Part shown: positions 23,851-35,589 of the stretch, one piece after another
Numbering within the stretch: the stretch's first letter is position 1
Layout of the letters: every line of letters starts with the position of its first letter
Position numbers and translations under genes: made by a program
Assembly: GCA_027579435.1 (NCBI GenBank)
Contig: JANBPK010000773.1
Coordinates: forward strand, 62,001 to 126,000
Length of the DNA stretch: 64,000 bases
Source of the DNA: Candolleomyces eurysporus
Taxonomy: Eukaryota > Basidiomycota > Agaricomycetes > Agaricales > Psathyrellaceae
Direction: 5' to 3'
Notes under the pieces: model-generated
What the model saw: only the letters and a program-made list of their open reading frames with translations
What the model was told of the DNA's origin: nothing
Database searches by the model: none

Positions 23851-26800
23851 TCAGATTATCGTACATCCATCCGGAACGCCTGCTACCTCTTCCTTCCCTC
23901 CTCCCCNTATTATTCTTACTCTGCATTTGCCTTAACCCATCCACCACATCCACTCTCATACTCAACTCGTTGACTTCCCTCCTTCTCCTCGCAAGCTCCC
24001 TCGCGACACGGCCACCCCACACCCACGCTCCCTCTCTCATTGCCGCAGCCATCGGCAAAATCTGGTCGTTCATCGCAGTCCATTTATCGACTCGTGCACG
24101 AACCAAAGCGCTGAGAAGGGGTGGGTAGTGTCCTTGCGGTTGGGCAAAAGTCGGTGGAAGGGGGAGGAAAGGAATAGTGATACTACCAGATTGAGCTGTC
24201 GAGGGGGACGTGGTTGGGTTAGCGTCGCCGGTAGGCTTATCAGGCATTGAGGGAGCCGAGTTGGTAGCACCTTGCGGCTGTTGGAGTTCAGAATCTTGAC
24301 TATCGGCTTGATCATCACCGTCCGCCCTCTCTTCGCTATACTCCCGGTAGTCCTCTTCATCTTCCGCGGCTTTGGGCTCCTCTTGCTCTTGCTCGGTCTC
24401 GTTCTCATTCCCCTCCTTGTCTCCTTCCGGCGACCCATCTTCCTCCTGATCATTCTCCAGGACCTGTTCATCCTCTTGCTCCTGCCGCCCCTCTCCCTCC
24501 CTCTCCCTCTTCTCCCACCTCCTCTTCTGCCTAGCCTTCTCGACTTCATAGGGTTCCCCAACATCCCAACTCTCNTCAACAGCACGGCCCGAAGCCATAA
24601 ACGAAGGCGCCGACGCAGACCACGTCATCCCCGCTTCGATCACGGTCGTGAAGCAACCCATTTCGGCAGCAGTCCGCCCCGAGTTGGTCGACGAGGNATG
24701 ATAAGGACGAGATTGAGCAGGGAAGCAGGGGAGNATCTGACCTAGGAAGATGGGGACGAGGGAACTGGTGCTGGAGTAATCTGTAGACAGATGTCCGCGG
24801 TTGTCGTTGTGCATTTCGGATAATTCAATCTCATTTTCCTCCAGTAGGCTCAACCTCGCGCCCGTCTTCCTTATCAGGTCCAGTTCATCATCGTACTCTT
24901 CCCCCAATTGCTCGTCGCCATCTTCGTCCTGCAGGCGGACTCTCGCAGCCTCCCTCAGCACGCCTCGCAGCCCTTCTTCCTCTTCCTCTTCCTCCTCCTG
25001 ATCCTGTGACTCTGCTTCGTCTGTGTCTGTGTCCGTGCCCTCTTTCCCCTTCCCCTTCGATAACGACGGATCATACCCCGCACTCTCCAGATCACCAATC
25101 CCAACCTCAATGGCACTCACACCCAGGTTCAGCCTCACAAGGGACCTGAACACCGGATACGCATGCGGTATGTCCGGATTCGAGAGCGGGCCTGAGAGGT
25201 AGCGGTGTGCGATAGACCTCGTGTACGTGTCGACGTCTTTGCACTCCGCGTCGGTGTCGAGAGGCTGGGTAATAGCGGATTGGGTGGATGGAGAGGCATT
25301 GAGCGCCGATGCCGATGCCAACGACGACGATGGAAGCGAGGAAGCAGAGGAAGTGGTAGATGAGGAAACAGACCCATCATCAAACAAAAGCCCAACCAAC
25401 CCCTTCACACCCCTCGTCGCATCCACAAACAATCCCAGCTCTCTCAGCTCCGTACAGTGCCTCGCAAGAGGAAGTAGCGCAGCCAACGTTAACGTCGTCC
25501 CCTGACGACGATCCCGTCTGAGCGGGTTGGAATTTGAAGAATCTTGTGGGGTCCCCAATATGCCGAACGCAGCCATAGGCTCACAGCACAAACTCAATTT
25601 CTCTATACACCCTCCCCACCTCTCCGCGATAACCTCAACGTCCTCCTGCGAAAGATCCATAGGCAGATGGTGCGAAATCTCGAAAGACTTCAAAGCGAAC
25701 TTGGGTGTAAGTCTGGCTGCCGCCGGCCGTGTTGAGGATTTTACCGAACCGTTCCCATTTCCGCGCTGCCCTTCCTCCCCCTCCCCCTCTTCCCCAGACG
25801 CATCCAACGACGTCGCCACCGGGACAAGCTCCAGCAAAGGCTCGATCGTCTTCAAGCTCAGCCTCCCATCCCCACCCCCATCCCGTTCGGGCGTATACCG
25901 CCCAAACAGCGCTTCGCACCCCGACTCCGGGTCCGCACAGCAAATGATACCCAGCCTCTCCAACCTCGCCGCAGTCGGTTGCCCTTGATCGTGATAGCAC
26001 GCGAGAGCGATCGCCTTAACAAACTCCCCCACTTCCTTCGCGCTGCTCAACACACCCGGTGGAGCCTCGACGTACAAGCAAACGAGGTTCTGCGGCCACA
26101 GAGGTGGGAGACCACTCTTAATTGATTTGGGTTGCTTGGTGGGGCTTGAGGTGGCTACGTCGACGTCGGCGCTGGGATTGTCGTTGGGTGAAAGGGGGCC
26201 GGAAGAAGCAGCAGCAGCTGAGGGGGGACGTGGAGGGGAAGACAACAACAGTTTCTTCGCCTCGCAAATCGGAATCGTCAAACTGAGATCCGAGAGCTTG
26301 CTGAATATCCCTTCGCTGATGGAGTCGCGTGCGGCTGAGGTGGGATGAGGAAAGGCGGAGGTGGTAGCGAATGAGCTGGTGTCCATACCCGGACGACGGG
26401 GAGAAGCAGAAGGCGAGTCGTCTTCAACCAACTCGACCCCATACGAGCACACTCGAACCCTCGCTGCTACCGAGTGCGACGAGGAACGACGATGGTGGCG
26501 ACTGCGACTCCTTCGAGATTTCGGACTGGGCCGGATGGGGGATGTAGAGGGACTCGAATCGACCAGCATCTCCGCAGCAGCAGCTTCCTCTGCTGCGTCT
26601 TGTTCAGCCCGCTCCTCTGAATTAGCTCCCCCAAGAACGGCTTCCTTCTCCCTCCTGCCCCGCCCAAATAGCCCGCTAAACCATCGCTTCTTGGGACTAT
26701 TGCCGTCGCTGCCGTCGTCGGACCTGAGAGCTGCCTGTAAAACATCCATGTCGATCGTCTTCCATCCTTCAGGCAGACACTTCCCAACACCAACATCCGC

Positions 26801-28370
26801 AGGCCTTCCCCATCCGACACCCTCATCCCACTCATACTCCAACACTTCTAGTTCCGGCAAATGAACCAGGCGTTCGAGGAGCGAAGACGAGGTATAGTAC
26901 CGCGGGAGGGTTACGTGGCTGAGTTTCGAAAGGGCAGGGTATTGGCTTGATGAGGATGAGGCCCGGAACAACGTGCATAAGAGAGCAGGGAGGTAAAGCG
27001 AAGCCGGAATAAATGAGCTGATACACAACGTCTGAACGTTCGGCATTCGTCTTGGGATTTCTGAGAGTTGAGTAGCGAGCGTTCGAGTGAGGGTTTTGTT
27101 TGGCAATACCGGTCCCCGTTCTTCTTCGTCGTCGTCGTGGCTTGCAACACCAAATAGGCCTCCCATGCCCTGCTCGGCGCTCCCATCTGCGTACTCGTAC
27201 CCGTCCAGTCCCATTTCGCTGTACATCCCGGCCACGGTCTCGAGGCTGACTCCTCCGTCAACCTTGTACGCGCCAAACACACCGATTCGGAGCTCCAGAC
27301 TCTTCACGCCTTCGTGCATGAACACCACTGCATGGTTCAAGGGATTATCGGCCCAAGATAACGAGTGCATCTTGGGCAGGACGGCGAGGCGCGGGCGAGT
27401 AACAGCGATGGCGTTCAGTGCGCTTGAGGACAGGCAAGGTCGCGTGTATATGAGGTGTTTGACGCGACGGGAGTAGAGATCGAAACGAGACCATGAGGTA
27501 GGGGTTGGAGTTGCTCGGAAAGACTGTGTATGGGGTAATTAGGGAATGGCCAAAAGCTTGAAAATGAGAGTGACAACACACATATAATTCGTATTCCCGT
27601 CTTCTGATTCGCCTGGGCCGTGTCTGCTGAGCATCCGGGACGTGTTCGGAGCTTTCTTCTCCTTCGTTATCATCATCGCCGTGAAGCTCGAGAAACGCCT
27701 TCACACCGGGCTTCCACCACCCGGGGACCCGTCCTTTCCCTCTCTCCTCCAAGCACAATCCTCGCAGTTTCCTCAGCTTGTAGCTGCTCGGTTCAATCAG
27801 CTTGGAGCCCCAAGCTCCGTCGAGCAATGCGAAGAGCCGTTCGGGACGATCGACGACGCGCCATAGCACGTCCAGCGCGACGGAGCTCCAAATTTTGCAA
27901 ACGAGGGCATTGTTGAGATTGTGCGAGGGACGGTTGGATCCCAAATCCAATGCTCTTGCACTGGACAACGATGATTTGAAGAGCCCGGATAGCTGTCGGT
28001 GAGTTGGGAGGAGGCAGTGGCATGTTGTTTTGTCGGCACCGTCCTCTTCGTCGTCCTGCACCCGTTCCTTCCCTTTCCATCGCCCGTGATCCCGGAGGCT
28101 GCTCTCTTCTCCCCGGCTGTCGACTGGTACGTCCGGAACGAGCGGCATTGCGAACGGCGAAGGCAGGTTCACTATCCGACTCGACTTGGATTCCTCCGGA
28201 ACGCATTGGACACACGAGCAGGTACATGTTTTTTGTGCAATTTCTTGATCCTCTTCGTCGTCACACCTGGCCGTTGTTGAGCACCCATCCGTGTGCGACA
28301 GAAACCCGAATATCAACGACAAAAGTTCGGGGCTGGAGAGGACCCTTTCCGACGCTGGTTGGTGGAACAT
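23851..28370 (-). CDS. Giant F-box-like protein, paralogue 2 (2 exons, ~1486 aa)
   Basis: Exon 1 is 28370-27582 and exon 2 runs 27523-23851, across a 58-base intron at the same codon position as in the gene at 352-4540 (ELY / SFRA versus ELF / SFRA). The split F-box is again interrupted by an insert with the same Cys/His pattern: Cys49, 51, 53, 56, then CHC at 117-119 and His124. The middle and C-terminal regions align with paralogue 1, but this copy has extra acidic low-complexity tracts (Glu/Gln runs) around residues 1000-1300. If the N at 23907 is read as a base the frame stays open to 23669. Dropping it gives an ending PDGCTII at 23851 that matches PDECIIS of paralogue 1, so I prefer 23851. 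Function as an SCF adaptor is inferred from the F-box only. Confidence 0.82.
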
Positions 28371-28576
28371 CTGGTCTTCGTCCCTTCCTTCGTACCAAGT
28401 TCAGTCTCACTAGGTTACAACCAGGTTGCGAAGACGATACCCACCAATTATTACACTGAACGGAAAACACAATCTGAGCCTGAGGATGGAACAGGCGGAA
28501 TCAACGCCGAACGCGAACCTTGGCACCAACACGTGGCAAAGCCAATGCCAATCAGGCACAAGCAAATCGGTCGCGG

Positions 28577-28584
28577 TGACGTCA
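28577..28584. promoter_or_regulatory. Palindromic TGACGTCA (CRE-type) site
   Basis: A perfect 8-base CRE/ATF bZIP palindrome lies 207 bases before the ATG of the giant F-box gene at 28370. It lies inside the duplicated segment, and the same site recurs at 32931. Binding by a bZIP factor is known for this motif; use here is inference. Confidence 0.4.
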
Positions 28585-28977
28585 TGATCGCGATGACGGA
28601 TTACCTCTCAGATCGCAATAGCCATGATAATTATTCGCAAAATATGGACGTCTAGTATCAGGGAATGAAAGGGCAATCTATCACCTACAAAAGATCCATT
28701 AACCCACAGATTGTCTAGTAACTATACAGAGAAATTAGCTTGGGCGGCGTGCTGCACTTGTACATAATCCCCAATTATATACACTAAGTACTTGGTGGCC
28801 TCCCACCGATTTCTCTAGGCAGCGTGCCTGAGGATACATGGAGGGATGAAGGAGGGAGAGATAAGGAAAGAGCGGGAGAAACGCTGCAAGAGTTGAATGG
28901 CGAGCCCTTTGAGTAGCGAAAGCCCCTGCCAAATAGTAACGAACGCCTCGTACCGATGTGACGCAACTTGGGCCGCG

Positions 28978-30504
28978 TCAAACTGTCTCTGAGGATTGAT
29001 CTGTGGTAGATGTAGCAAATGTGATGGGGGATATGACTGCCACCCGTCGACTGTTCCCATTCGCCGCTTCATTGTGTATCTTGATCAGAAGTCGGTTGGA
29101 CAACAATGGATGAACAATTGTAGATCCACATGCAACGAGACAGATGATGCATTTCTCTGCAGAGACAGTATGAGTTCTCAAGATCGCGTCTAATAAACCA
29201 AGGACTAGGTTTGGTAGATGTAGGAACATCACTGGTCAGTGAAAGAATTAGATTTGGTATGATTGTCAACTGACTGCACGCGATTGAGTAGTGGGCTCCT
29301 CCATTACGAAGCAACATCCTTGCAAAATATCCCGAGCTTCCTCGAAGCTGCGTGTACATGGCATATGCAGCGAGCAGAGACATGGCTGAAGAATTGTGAA
29401 TCAAGGTGGTCTCAGTGGAGCGACGTGAAAGTCAAACTGCCCACCTGCCTCCCTTAGAAATGATGTCCATACAGCTACTTCCTTGAAGACTGGACGGTAA
29501 GATTCTGCCCCACATAGATATCGGTGTCCATCTTCAANTGGTAGGTTAGCATCTGAATTACAAATGGTCGTTTTCAATAGGCTATACTCTGAAAGGTAGG
29601 ATTGCTCCAGATTGATTAACCCACTTACAGCTCGAGAAGTGAACATCAATGGCCATGAGAACGATTGAGGCAATGAAGAAGGCCTATTGGAGAGAAAGGT
29701 TAATCTACATCAGCATTTCATTTTGCAATACGCACAAAGTAGACAATCCCGAGGAGGTAACATTGGGTTTTTCGAGCTCCCAACATGGCGTAAAGGCACA
29801 TAACCATGATCCCTATTGCATTGTTAAACCTAGGTCCAAGCACTCAGGAAATCGTCACCTGTCGCAGAGTAATTCACAATAGTGGCAAAAACTAGCCAAG
29901 GAGTCACTGTTTCGTTATATTTGGGACATCGTGATTTTGCGGCTGACCATGCTCTGCGATAATGATACTACCGCACACCTGCTTCCTTCGTCAATACCAA
30001 TTTACGTAGTACAGTGGCTAGGTCGAAATCCTGACTTACTTTATTGGAGATCCTATTGGCAGTAGGAAATGTCGTTAATGCGGTGAAGAATAATCGCACC
30101 AGGAACCCGTATCTGCTCAATAGAAACAGAAATTTCGACAGTCGCCACCTCTCTGGCCAAATCCATGCCACCTATACATGAGAATTAAGTCTTCCGAATG
30201 GTTGCAAAACATACAGACGCCGTGCGTTACCTCCCCTTCCAAAGTCTCGAAATAATTGCAGGTCTATGTCTTCAAAGTCAGGAAAGCGTATCCCGAGTGC
30301 CCAGGCTAAGGAGAACACACAAAAACAGTAAACATTGAGGCTGTTAAGCCGTTCAAATGAGCAATGAGCCAAAACTGCTTGGCCAACCAGATGCACGAAC
30401 CTGTCATGTACTAAGGAGGCGTAAGCCGTGAATGGCTAGTGGAGCAAAGCACGAGTACTGCAGATGCGCACCGCGTAGAATTTCAGGTCCGCAGCACCCG
30501 ACAT
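28978..30504 (-). CDS. DUF6533-like membrane protein, tandem copy 1
   Basis: The ATG at 30504 (MSGAADLKFYA) is followed by exons giving YASLVHDRFVHL, FERLNSLN, NYFETLEGE and then WIWPERWRLSKFLFLLSRYG. That last block is the end of the DUF6533 domain, whose family mark is an acidic residue, then W, then the second helix ending in a basic-aromatic Arg-Tyr. Later exons give a helix with YLLGIVYF, then FFIASIVLMAIDVHFSS, and a last exon ending SNRLLIKIHNEAANG...DQSSETV at 28978. DUF6533 proteins are basidiomycete multi-helix membrane proteins of unknown role. One junction near 29583 is unresolved: every simple acceptor leads to a stop, the same as in copy 2. The gene may thus end there, use an unusual splice, or be a pseudogene. 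Confidence 0.55.
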
Positions 30505-30599
30505 AGGTGTATAAAGAGTAGGAGGGCAGAATGACAGGAGGGGGATGAGAGTCTAAGCCTTATACCCTCGGCCACAAACCATATTGTCCAATGAAGTAC

Positions 30600-32100
30600 A
30601 AGACTCTGTTGATGATTGTTGAGATTCTCAACGGCTTGGAGTTGTCGTTCAATGGGATACCAATCTTTAGGTATCTTGACTTTACTTACCAAGATCAGGA
30701 CAATTACGCAGTAGAACAGACTAATCGCACCACAACCAAAATAAGTATCCGATCTACCCAGAACAAGATAAGCGCCTAAAGCCGAAGTGTGCAGGCGGCT
30801 GGGACTCGGAGGTGAAATCCGCCAGAGTCAAGAGCACTGCAACTCGTGAATGTAAGGCTTGTGGAAGGGGCGAGAGAAGACGTAACCTCGGGCTTTCCCC
30901 GATCCTCTGGACGGAAAAGGTGTTGAACAATCCAAGGGAGCCATTAGAAGGTATATATCACTTGGCTCCTTACTCATGAGAAGCTGCGATCATGAGCTGA
31001 AATCTTCGCGACGAGGCTGTGTGTCTTATAGTATGTGCATAACCAGAATGCGGCTGGAGGTGTACCACCATACAGCTATAAAAATATTTTATGTTGACTG
31101 CCGACCTCATTACAGAGCCTACCCAGGAGATATAAGGAACAAAACGTCCATTACCCCGACAATGATGTCAGCTTGGGATGGATGGCCGATGCTTGCCGGA
31201 TTCCGGAAGTCATACCCACTGTTCTTCCGGAATCACATGAATGGCAACTTTGTTTATACTTCTAACCGACCAGTGAGTCCTACCTCTAACATGACGCGCT
31301 CATCGCGTCAAGGACATCCATACTGTGTTTCGTAGAGCAAAGACTGAGACTGAGGCTTGAGAATATAGACACAAGCCGCACCAATGATACCAGTGTTGCG
31401 GCTCTGGTTGAGTAGTTTGCTTCTGCTTCTTGGACGGAGAGCATGAGACCCAGAGAGCTCGATGGAGCATGATAGCTGGGTCCGTCTTGGTAGTTCCAGA
31501 GTGTGTTGAGTAAACAGCAACGAGGTGTTTCGTTCACCTCCGAAAAAGAGGGTGCAACACCCAATCCCGCAAGAGTCGCTAGCCATTAAAGCCCCGGGTT
31601 TACAGTTTGAAGTAAGTGAGCCCTGGAGTGTGGTACTCGCCTTACATACAGTTTCATCGGGCCAACCTTCGGGATATGGAGAGAATTTCAGCCCGAGAAC
31701 CGTCAGTTTTCAAGGCACACAACATCCACGAATGGACGAACTCAACTCTCGTTGCCAAAGAAGTTATATTTCTCGCTCTTGTATGCTGGTCCTTACCAGG
31801 CCAGGGATACACTGTAACTACTTCCGTTCTGTGCTAACAGGTGGGAAAACAAAGAGCGTATTCAAGCAGTCTTCGTTGCTGACCTAACGACAACAGATGA
31901 TAGTCGATATGTTGGTAAGTAAGTTTCAAAACAACTTCGGCTCACGCGACACGCGTGCTCGCCGGTAGCGCCGAGTTGCGCGTCCCCGTCCCACCTCTAT
32001 CCTCTCCATCCTCTCTCTCTTTCCATCTAATTCCAATCCCGTTCCCCTCGGTTTGAACATGCATAAGTGTGAGTCAATATAGCTCCTTGTCTTTACATAG
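30600..32100. other. Unassigned part of tandem unit 1
   Basis: This part of the duplicated unit is conserved with 35590-36930 but I could not build a gene. On the minus strand near 30680-30780 a hydrophobic exon-like frame (CGAISLFYCVIVLILV) ends at a GTAAGT donor; the matching part of unit 2 is less open. Another minus-strand frame near 31310-31590 and a CT-rich tract near 32000 are also shared. It may hold a second, decayed membrane-protein gene. Confidence 0.35.
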
Positions 32101-32930
32101 GGGAGCTTGTTCTTTTAATTGAAATGAGCCCAAATTGGAGAGCGCCGAGTTTTGCACTGCCTCCCATATTCAGTCGCAAGAATCGGCATTATCCAAGACC
32201 GAATGCGCGTTTCCGAGGTGCAGGGCTCTGGCTTCTCGGATTTCGCTGCGACCTATCATTATCGATAACCAAGGGTCCAGGTCTCGTTTTGACGGGCGAT
32301 TTGTCTCTCCTCTGCGTGAGTGTGAATATTCAAATTCCTAAAAATTGAATGCCATAGAAGAGGGAAGCCGCAAAGTATAAGCACCATGCATACACTGTGA
32401 AACCCTCGTAAAGGCTCGTACCGCCATGCGCTGCAGCAGCCTTCTACCAAAGCGAGAAATCCCAGTTCTCTGAAACATACACCGTAGCAAGCAGCCGATG
32501 CTTCGCACGGCAGGTACCGAGGCATATACTTAGTTCTCCAAAATACGTACTCGGGAGAGATCGTAGGTTTGTTTACATTTTGTTTGAGGTTAAGGGGGAG
32601 CTCGGTGGGGCCAAGACCGTTGGGAAAAAGTCTCGAGGAAGGCGTTTACATATTCAGCTTTTTTTGACCAAACCACCGGATCAATCCCTACCCAACCTTC
32701 TCAACATCTCCGCTGTCGTTCCGCTTCTCCTGCCCAATGTGGAGTATAGACGCCTGGGCCTGGGTGGGCTCACTGATGCTGCCATTTAGTCCTTGTTTGG
32801 TATCGGCATCACTGTTTCCGCCAAAGTTGCATGTAAGAGCGGTACCTACCAATTATTACACTGTAACCAAAACAAAATCTGAGGATAGAACGGGCGGCAA
32901 TCACTGGGCACAAGCAAATCGGTCGGGCAG

Positions 32931-32938
32931 TGACGTCA
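32931..32938. promoter_or_regulatory. Second TGACGTCA site, in the duplicated flank
   Basis: Same palindrome and surrounding sequence (AAGCAAATCGGTCG just before it) as at 28577, carried here by the tandem duplication. No gene start follows it at the equivalent distance, so it is probably an orphaned promoter fragment. Confidence 0.4.
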
Positions 32939-33639
32939 CGAGCGAGCGCTCTTATAGACGCCTGGCTCCAAACTCCTCGAGTAGTAGAACAATAGGGACG
33001 GATCAGGACACGTCCTTTCTTTGATCCTCCAGGCAAAAAACACAGGGCGTCGTTTACGCATGTCCTAATTTATCTTGCCTTTGGGCCTACATGTACAGCA
33101 AAAGACGTGGATTGTATTCGGGACGACAGGGAGGATCTTAAGGCAGAAGTTATGGAATCTTCTTTCGTGTATCTTTGGGAAAATTTTATATGTTCACCGG
33201 GGTCAAGATCATCCATAAAAAGAGAACTCGGACGCTTGAAAGGTTGTAAACAGATCTAGAGGCCCACTTTCGTAGACGAACTTGCGTCGTGGACGTTAGT
33301 GATAGGATGGAAGAGATGGTAGACAAATCCCCTCAAATTTCAAGGTCACACTGTATGTCAAATTTAATCACTCTTCCCTCTCAAAAGGTCACCTGGAGAC
33401 ATTGGCAGGAATTAGGCGTCTATTCACTAGAGAGACAAGAGCAATCATAAGCTGATTACATAAACCCGGGCACAAGGAGTGTCCAGAAAGGAATACACTA
33501 ATTATCTAAGAAACGGCTATCGATCTCTGTAGAGAAACGTGCCTGAGGATATTAGGAATAATAAAGGAGGGAAAGAGGAGGAAAGAATGGTAGAAGCGAT
33601 GGAAGAGAATGAAAAGTCTTTGAAGTTGGGAAAGCCGGG

Positions 33640-33830
33640 CCCTGCCAATCAGGTAGTAACAAACGCCTTGTACCAATGTGACGCAACTTGGGCCTCACCC
33701 TGTTTCTGAGGATTGATTTGTGGGGAATGCGGTAAACGTGAGGGGGGAGATGGCTTCCACCCGTCGCCTGTTCCCATTTGTCGCTTCATTGTGTAGCTTG
33801 ATCAGAAGTCGGTTGGACAACAATGGGGTG
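33640..33830 (-). pseudogene. Extra 3'-end fragment of the DUF6533-like gene
   Basis: The minus strand encodes the last exon only (SNRLLIKLHNEATNG... then TNQSSETG with a stop at 33695). It is about 85-90 percent similar by eye to the last exons of both full copies. No upstream exons precede it; the neighbouring sequence instead passes into the flank of the full copy at 33965. It is a truncated relic, probably from unequal exchange. Confidence 0.7.
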
Positions 33831-33964
33831 GACAGAGGAGGGAGAGATAAGAAAAGAACGGGATGTACGCTGCAAAAGTTGAATGGCGAGTCCTTCAAGT
33901 AGGGAAAGCCCCTGCCAATCAAATAGTTACAAACGCCTCGTACCGGTGTGACGCAACTTGGGCG

Positions 33965-35509
33965 TCAAACTGTCTCTGAGGATTGATCTGTGGTGGATGT
34001 GGCAAACGTGATGGGGGATATGACTGCCACCCGTCGAGTATTCCCATTCGTCGCTTCATTGTGTAGCTTGATCAGAAGTCGGTTGGACAACAATGGGTGG
34101 ACAGTTGTGGACGCCAACGCAACAACACAGATGACACGTCGATGTGCAGGGACAGTATGAGTCTTCAAGATCGCGTCCAATAAGCCAAGGACTAGGATCG
34201 ATAAATGTAAAAACATCACTGGTCAGCAAAACCATTAGATTTGGGATAATTGATCACTGACTGCATGCGACTAAATACTGGACTCCTGCATTACGAGACA
34301 ACATCCTTGCAAAATATCCCGACCTTCCTTGAAGTTGCGTGTACATGGCATATGCAGCAAGCAGAGACATGGCTGAACAATTTTGGATCAAGGTGGTCTG
34401 AGTGGAGCGTTGTGACATGAACGTTAAGGTACCCACCTGCCTCCCTTAAAAATGATGTCCATACACCTACTTCCTTGAAGACTGGACGGTAAGATTTTGC
34501 CTCACATAGATATCTGTGGCCATTCCCAAGTGGTGCATTAGCATCTGAATTAGAAATCGTCGTTTTCAATAGGCTATACTCTGAGAGGTAGGATCACTCC
34601 AGATTGATTGACGCGCTCACAGCTTGAGAAGTGGACATCAATGGCCATGAGAATAATTGAGGCGATGAAGAAGACCTGTCGAAGAGCAAGGTGAGCCAGA
34701 CGGTCAGCATATACATCAGCATTTAACTGTGCAACACGCACAAAGTAAACAATCCCGAGGAGGTAAAGTTGAGCCCTTCGAGCCCCCAAAATGGCGTAAA
34801 GGCACATAACCATGATCCCTATTGCACTGTTAAACATAGGACTAAGCACTCAGGAGCTCGTCACCTGTTGCAGAGTAGTTCACAATTGTGGCTGAAACTA
34901 ACCAAGGAGTCACTGTTTCGTTGTATTTGGGATATCGTGATTTGCAACTGACCATGCTCTGCGATAATGATACTACCGCACACCTGCTTCCTTCGTCAAT
35001 ACCAATTTACGTAGTACAGTGGCTAGGTCGAAATGCTGACTTACTTTATTGGAGATCCTATTGGCAGTAGGAAATGTCGCTAATGTGGTGAAGAATAGTC
35101 GCACTAGGAACCCGTATCTGCTCAATAGAAACAGAAATTTCGACAGTCGCCACCTCTCTGGCCAAATACACGCCAACTATATGTGAGAATTGAGTCTGCC
35201 GATCGTCGCAAAAAAATACAGACGCCACACGTTACCTCCCCTTCCAAAGTCTCGAAGTAATTGCAGGCCTATGTCTTCAATATCAGGAGAGCGTATCCCG
35301 ATTGCCCAAGCTAAATAGAACACACAAAAATTGTAAACATTGAGGCTGTTAAGCCGCTCGAATGAGGAATGGGTCAACACTACTTGGGTGGCCAGATGTA
35401 CGAACCTGTCATAAACTAAGGAGGCATAAACCGTGAGTGGCTATTAGAGCGAAGCACGAGCACTACAGATACACACCCCGTAAAATTTCACATCTTCAGC
35501 GTCCGACAT
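33965..35509 (-). CDS. DUF6533-like membrane protein, tandem copy 2
   Basis: The ATG at 35509 (MSDAEDVKFYG) joins over a 44-base intron to PLTVYASLVYDRFVHL. Exons with FERLNSLN, NYFETLEGE and CIWPERWRLSKFLFLLSRYG follow, then CKSRYPKYNETVTP, MFNSAIGIMVMCLYAILGAR, YLLGIVYF, FFIASIILMAIDVHFSS and the last exon LSILVLGLLDAILKTH...SNRLLIKLHNEA, ending at 33965. Similarity to copy 1 is high in exons and introns, so the duplication is recent. Both copies show the same unresolved junction (stop at 34576-34574 if the exon is read through). Function is unknown; a multi-pass membrane protein is expected from the helices. Confidence 0.58.
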
Positions 35510-35589
35510 AGGCCTATAGAGGGGAGGGGGCAGATTGACAAGAGAGCGCGGTGAAGGGGTGCAGAGTCTAGGCCTTATAGGCTTGGGCA

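Larger units (their letters stand above)
28443..32520. repeat. Tandem duplication, unit 1
   Basis: This segment recurs about 4.4-5.0 kb downstream (unit 2, about 32849-37010). Matching landmarks in the same order are: the CCAATTATTACACTG block with a TGACGTCA site, the GTGCCTGAGGATA region, the 3' and 5' parts of a DUF6533-like gene (offsets 4987 and 5005), the GCCGAGTTGCGCGT block followed by a CT-rich tract, and a CCGTAGCAAGC block near the end. The left border falls in the 5' flank of the giant F-box gene that starts at 28370. Borders are by eye and approximate. Confidence 0.75.

Noticed and set aside
24070..26864. Numerous open frames on both strands rich in Arg, Ser or Leu
   Set aside because: They are shadows of the low-complexity acidic and Ser-rich parts of the giant F-box 2 gene.
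33695..33922. A separate small gene at the third DUF6533-like fragment
   Set aside because: It matches only the last exon of the neighbouring gene and its open frame upstream is unrelated flank sequence.
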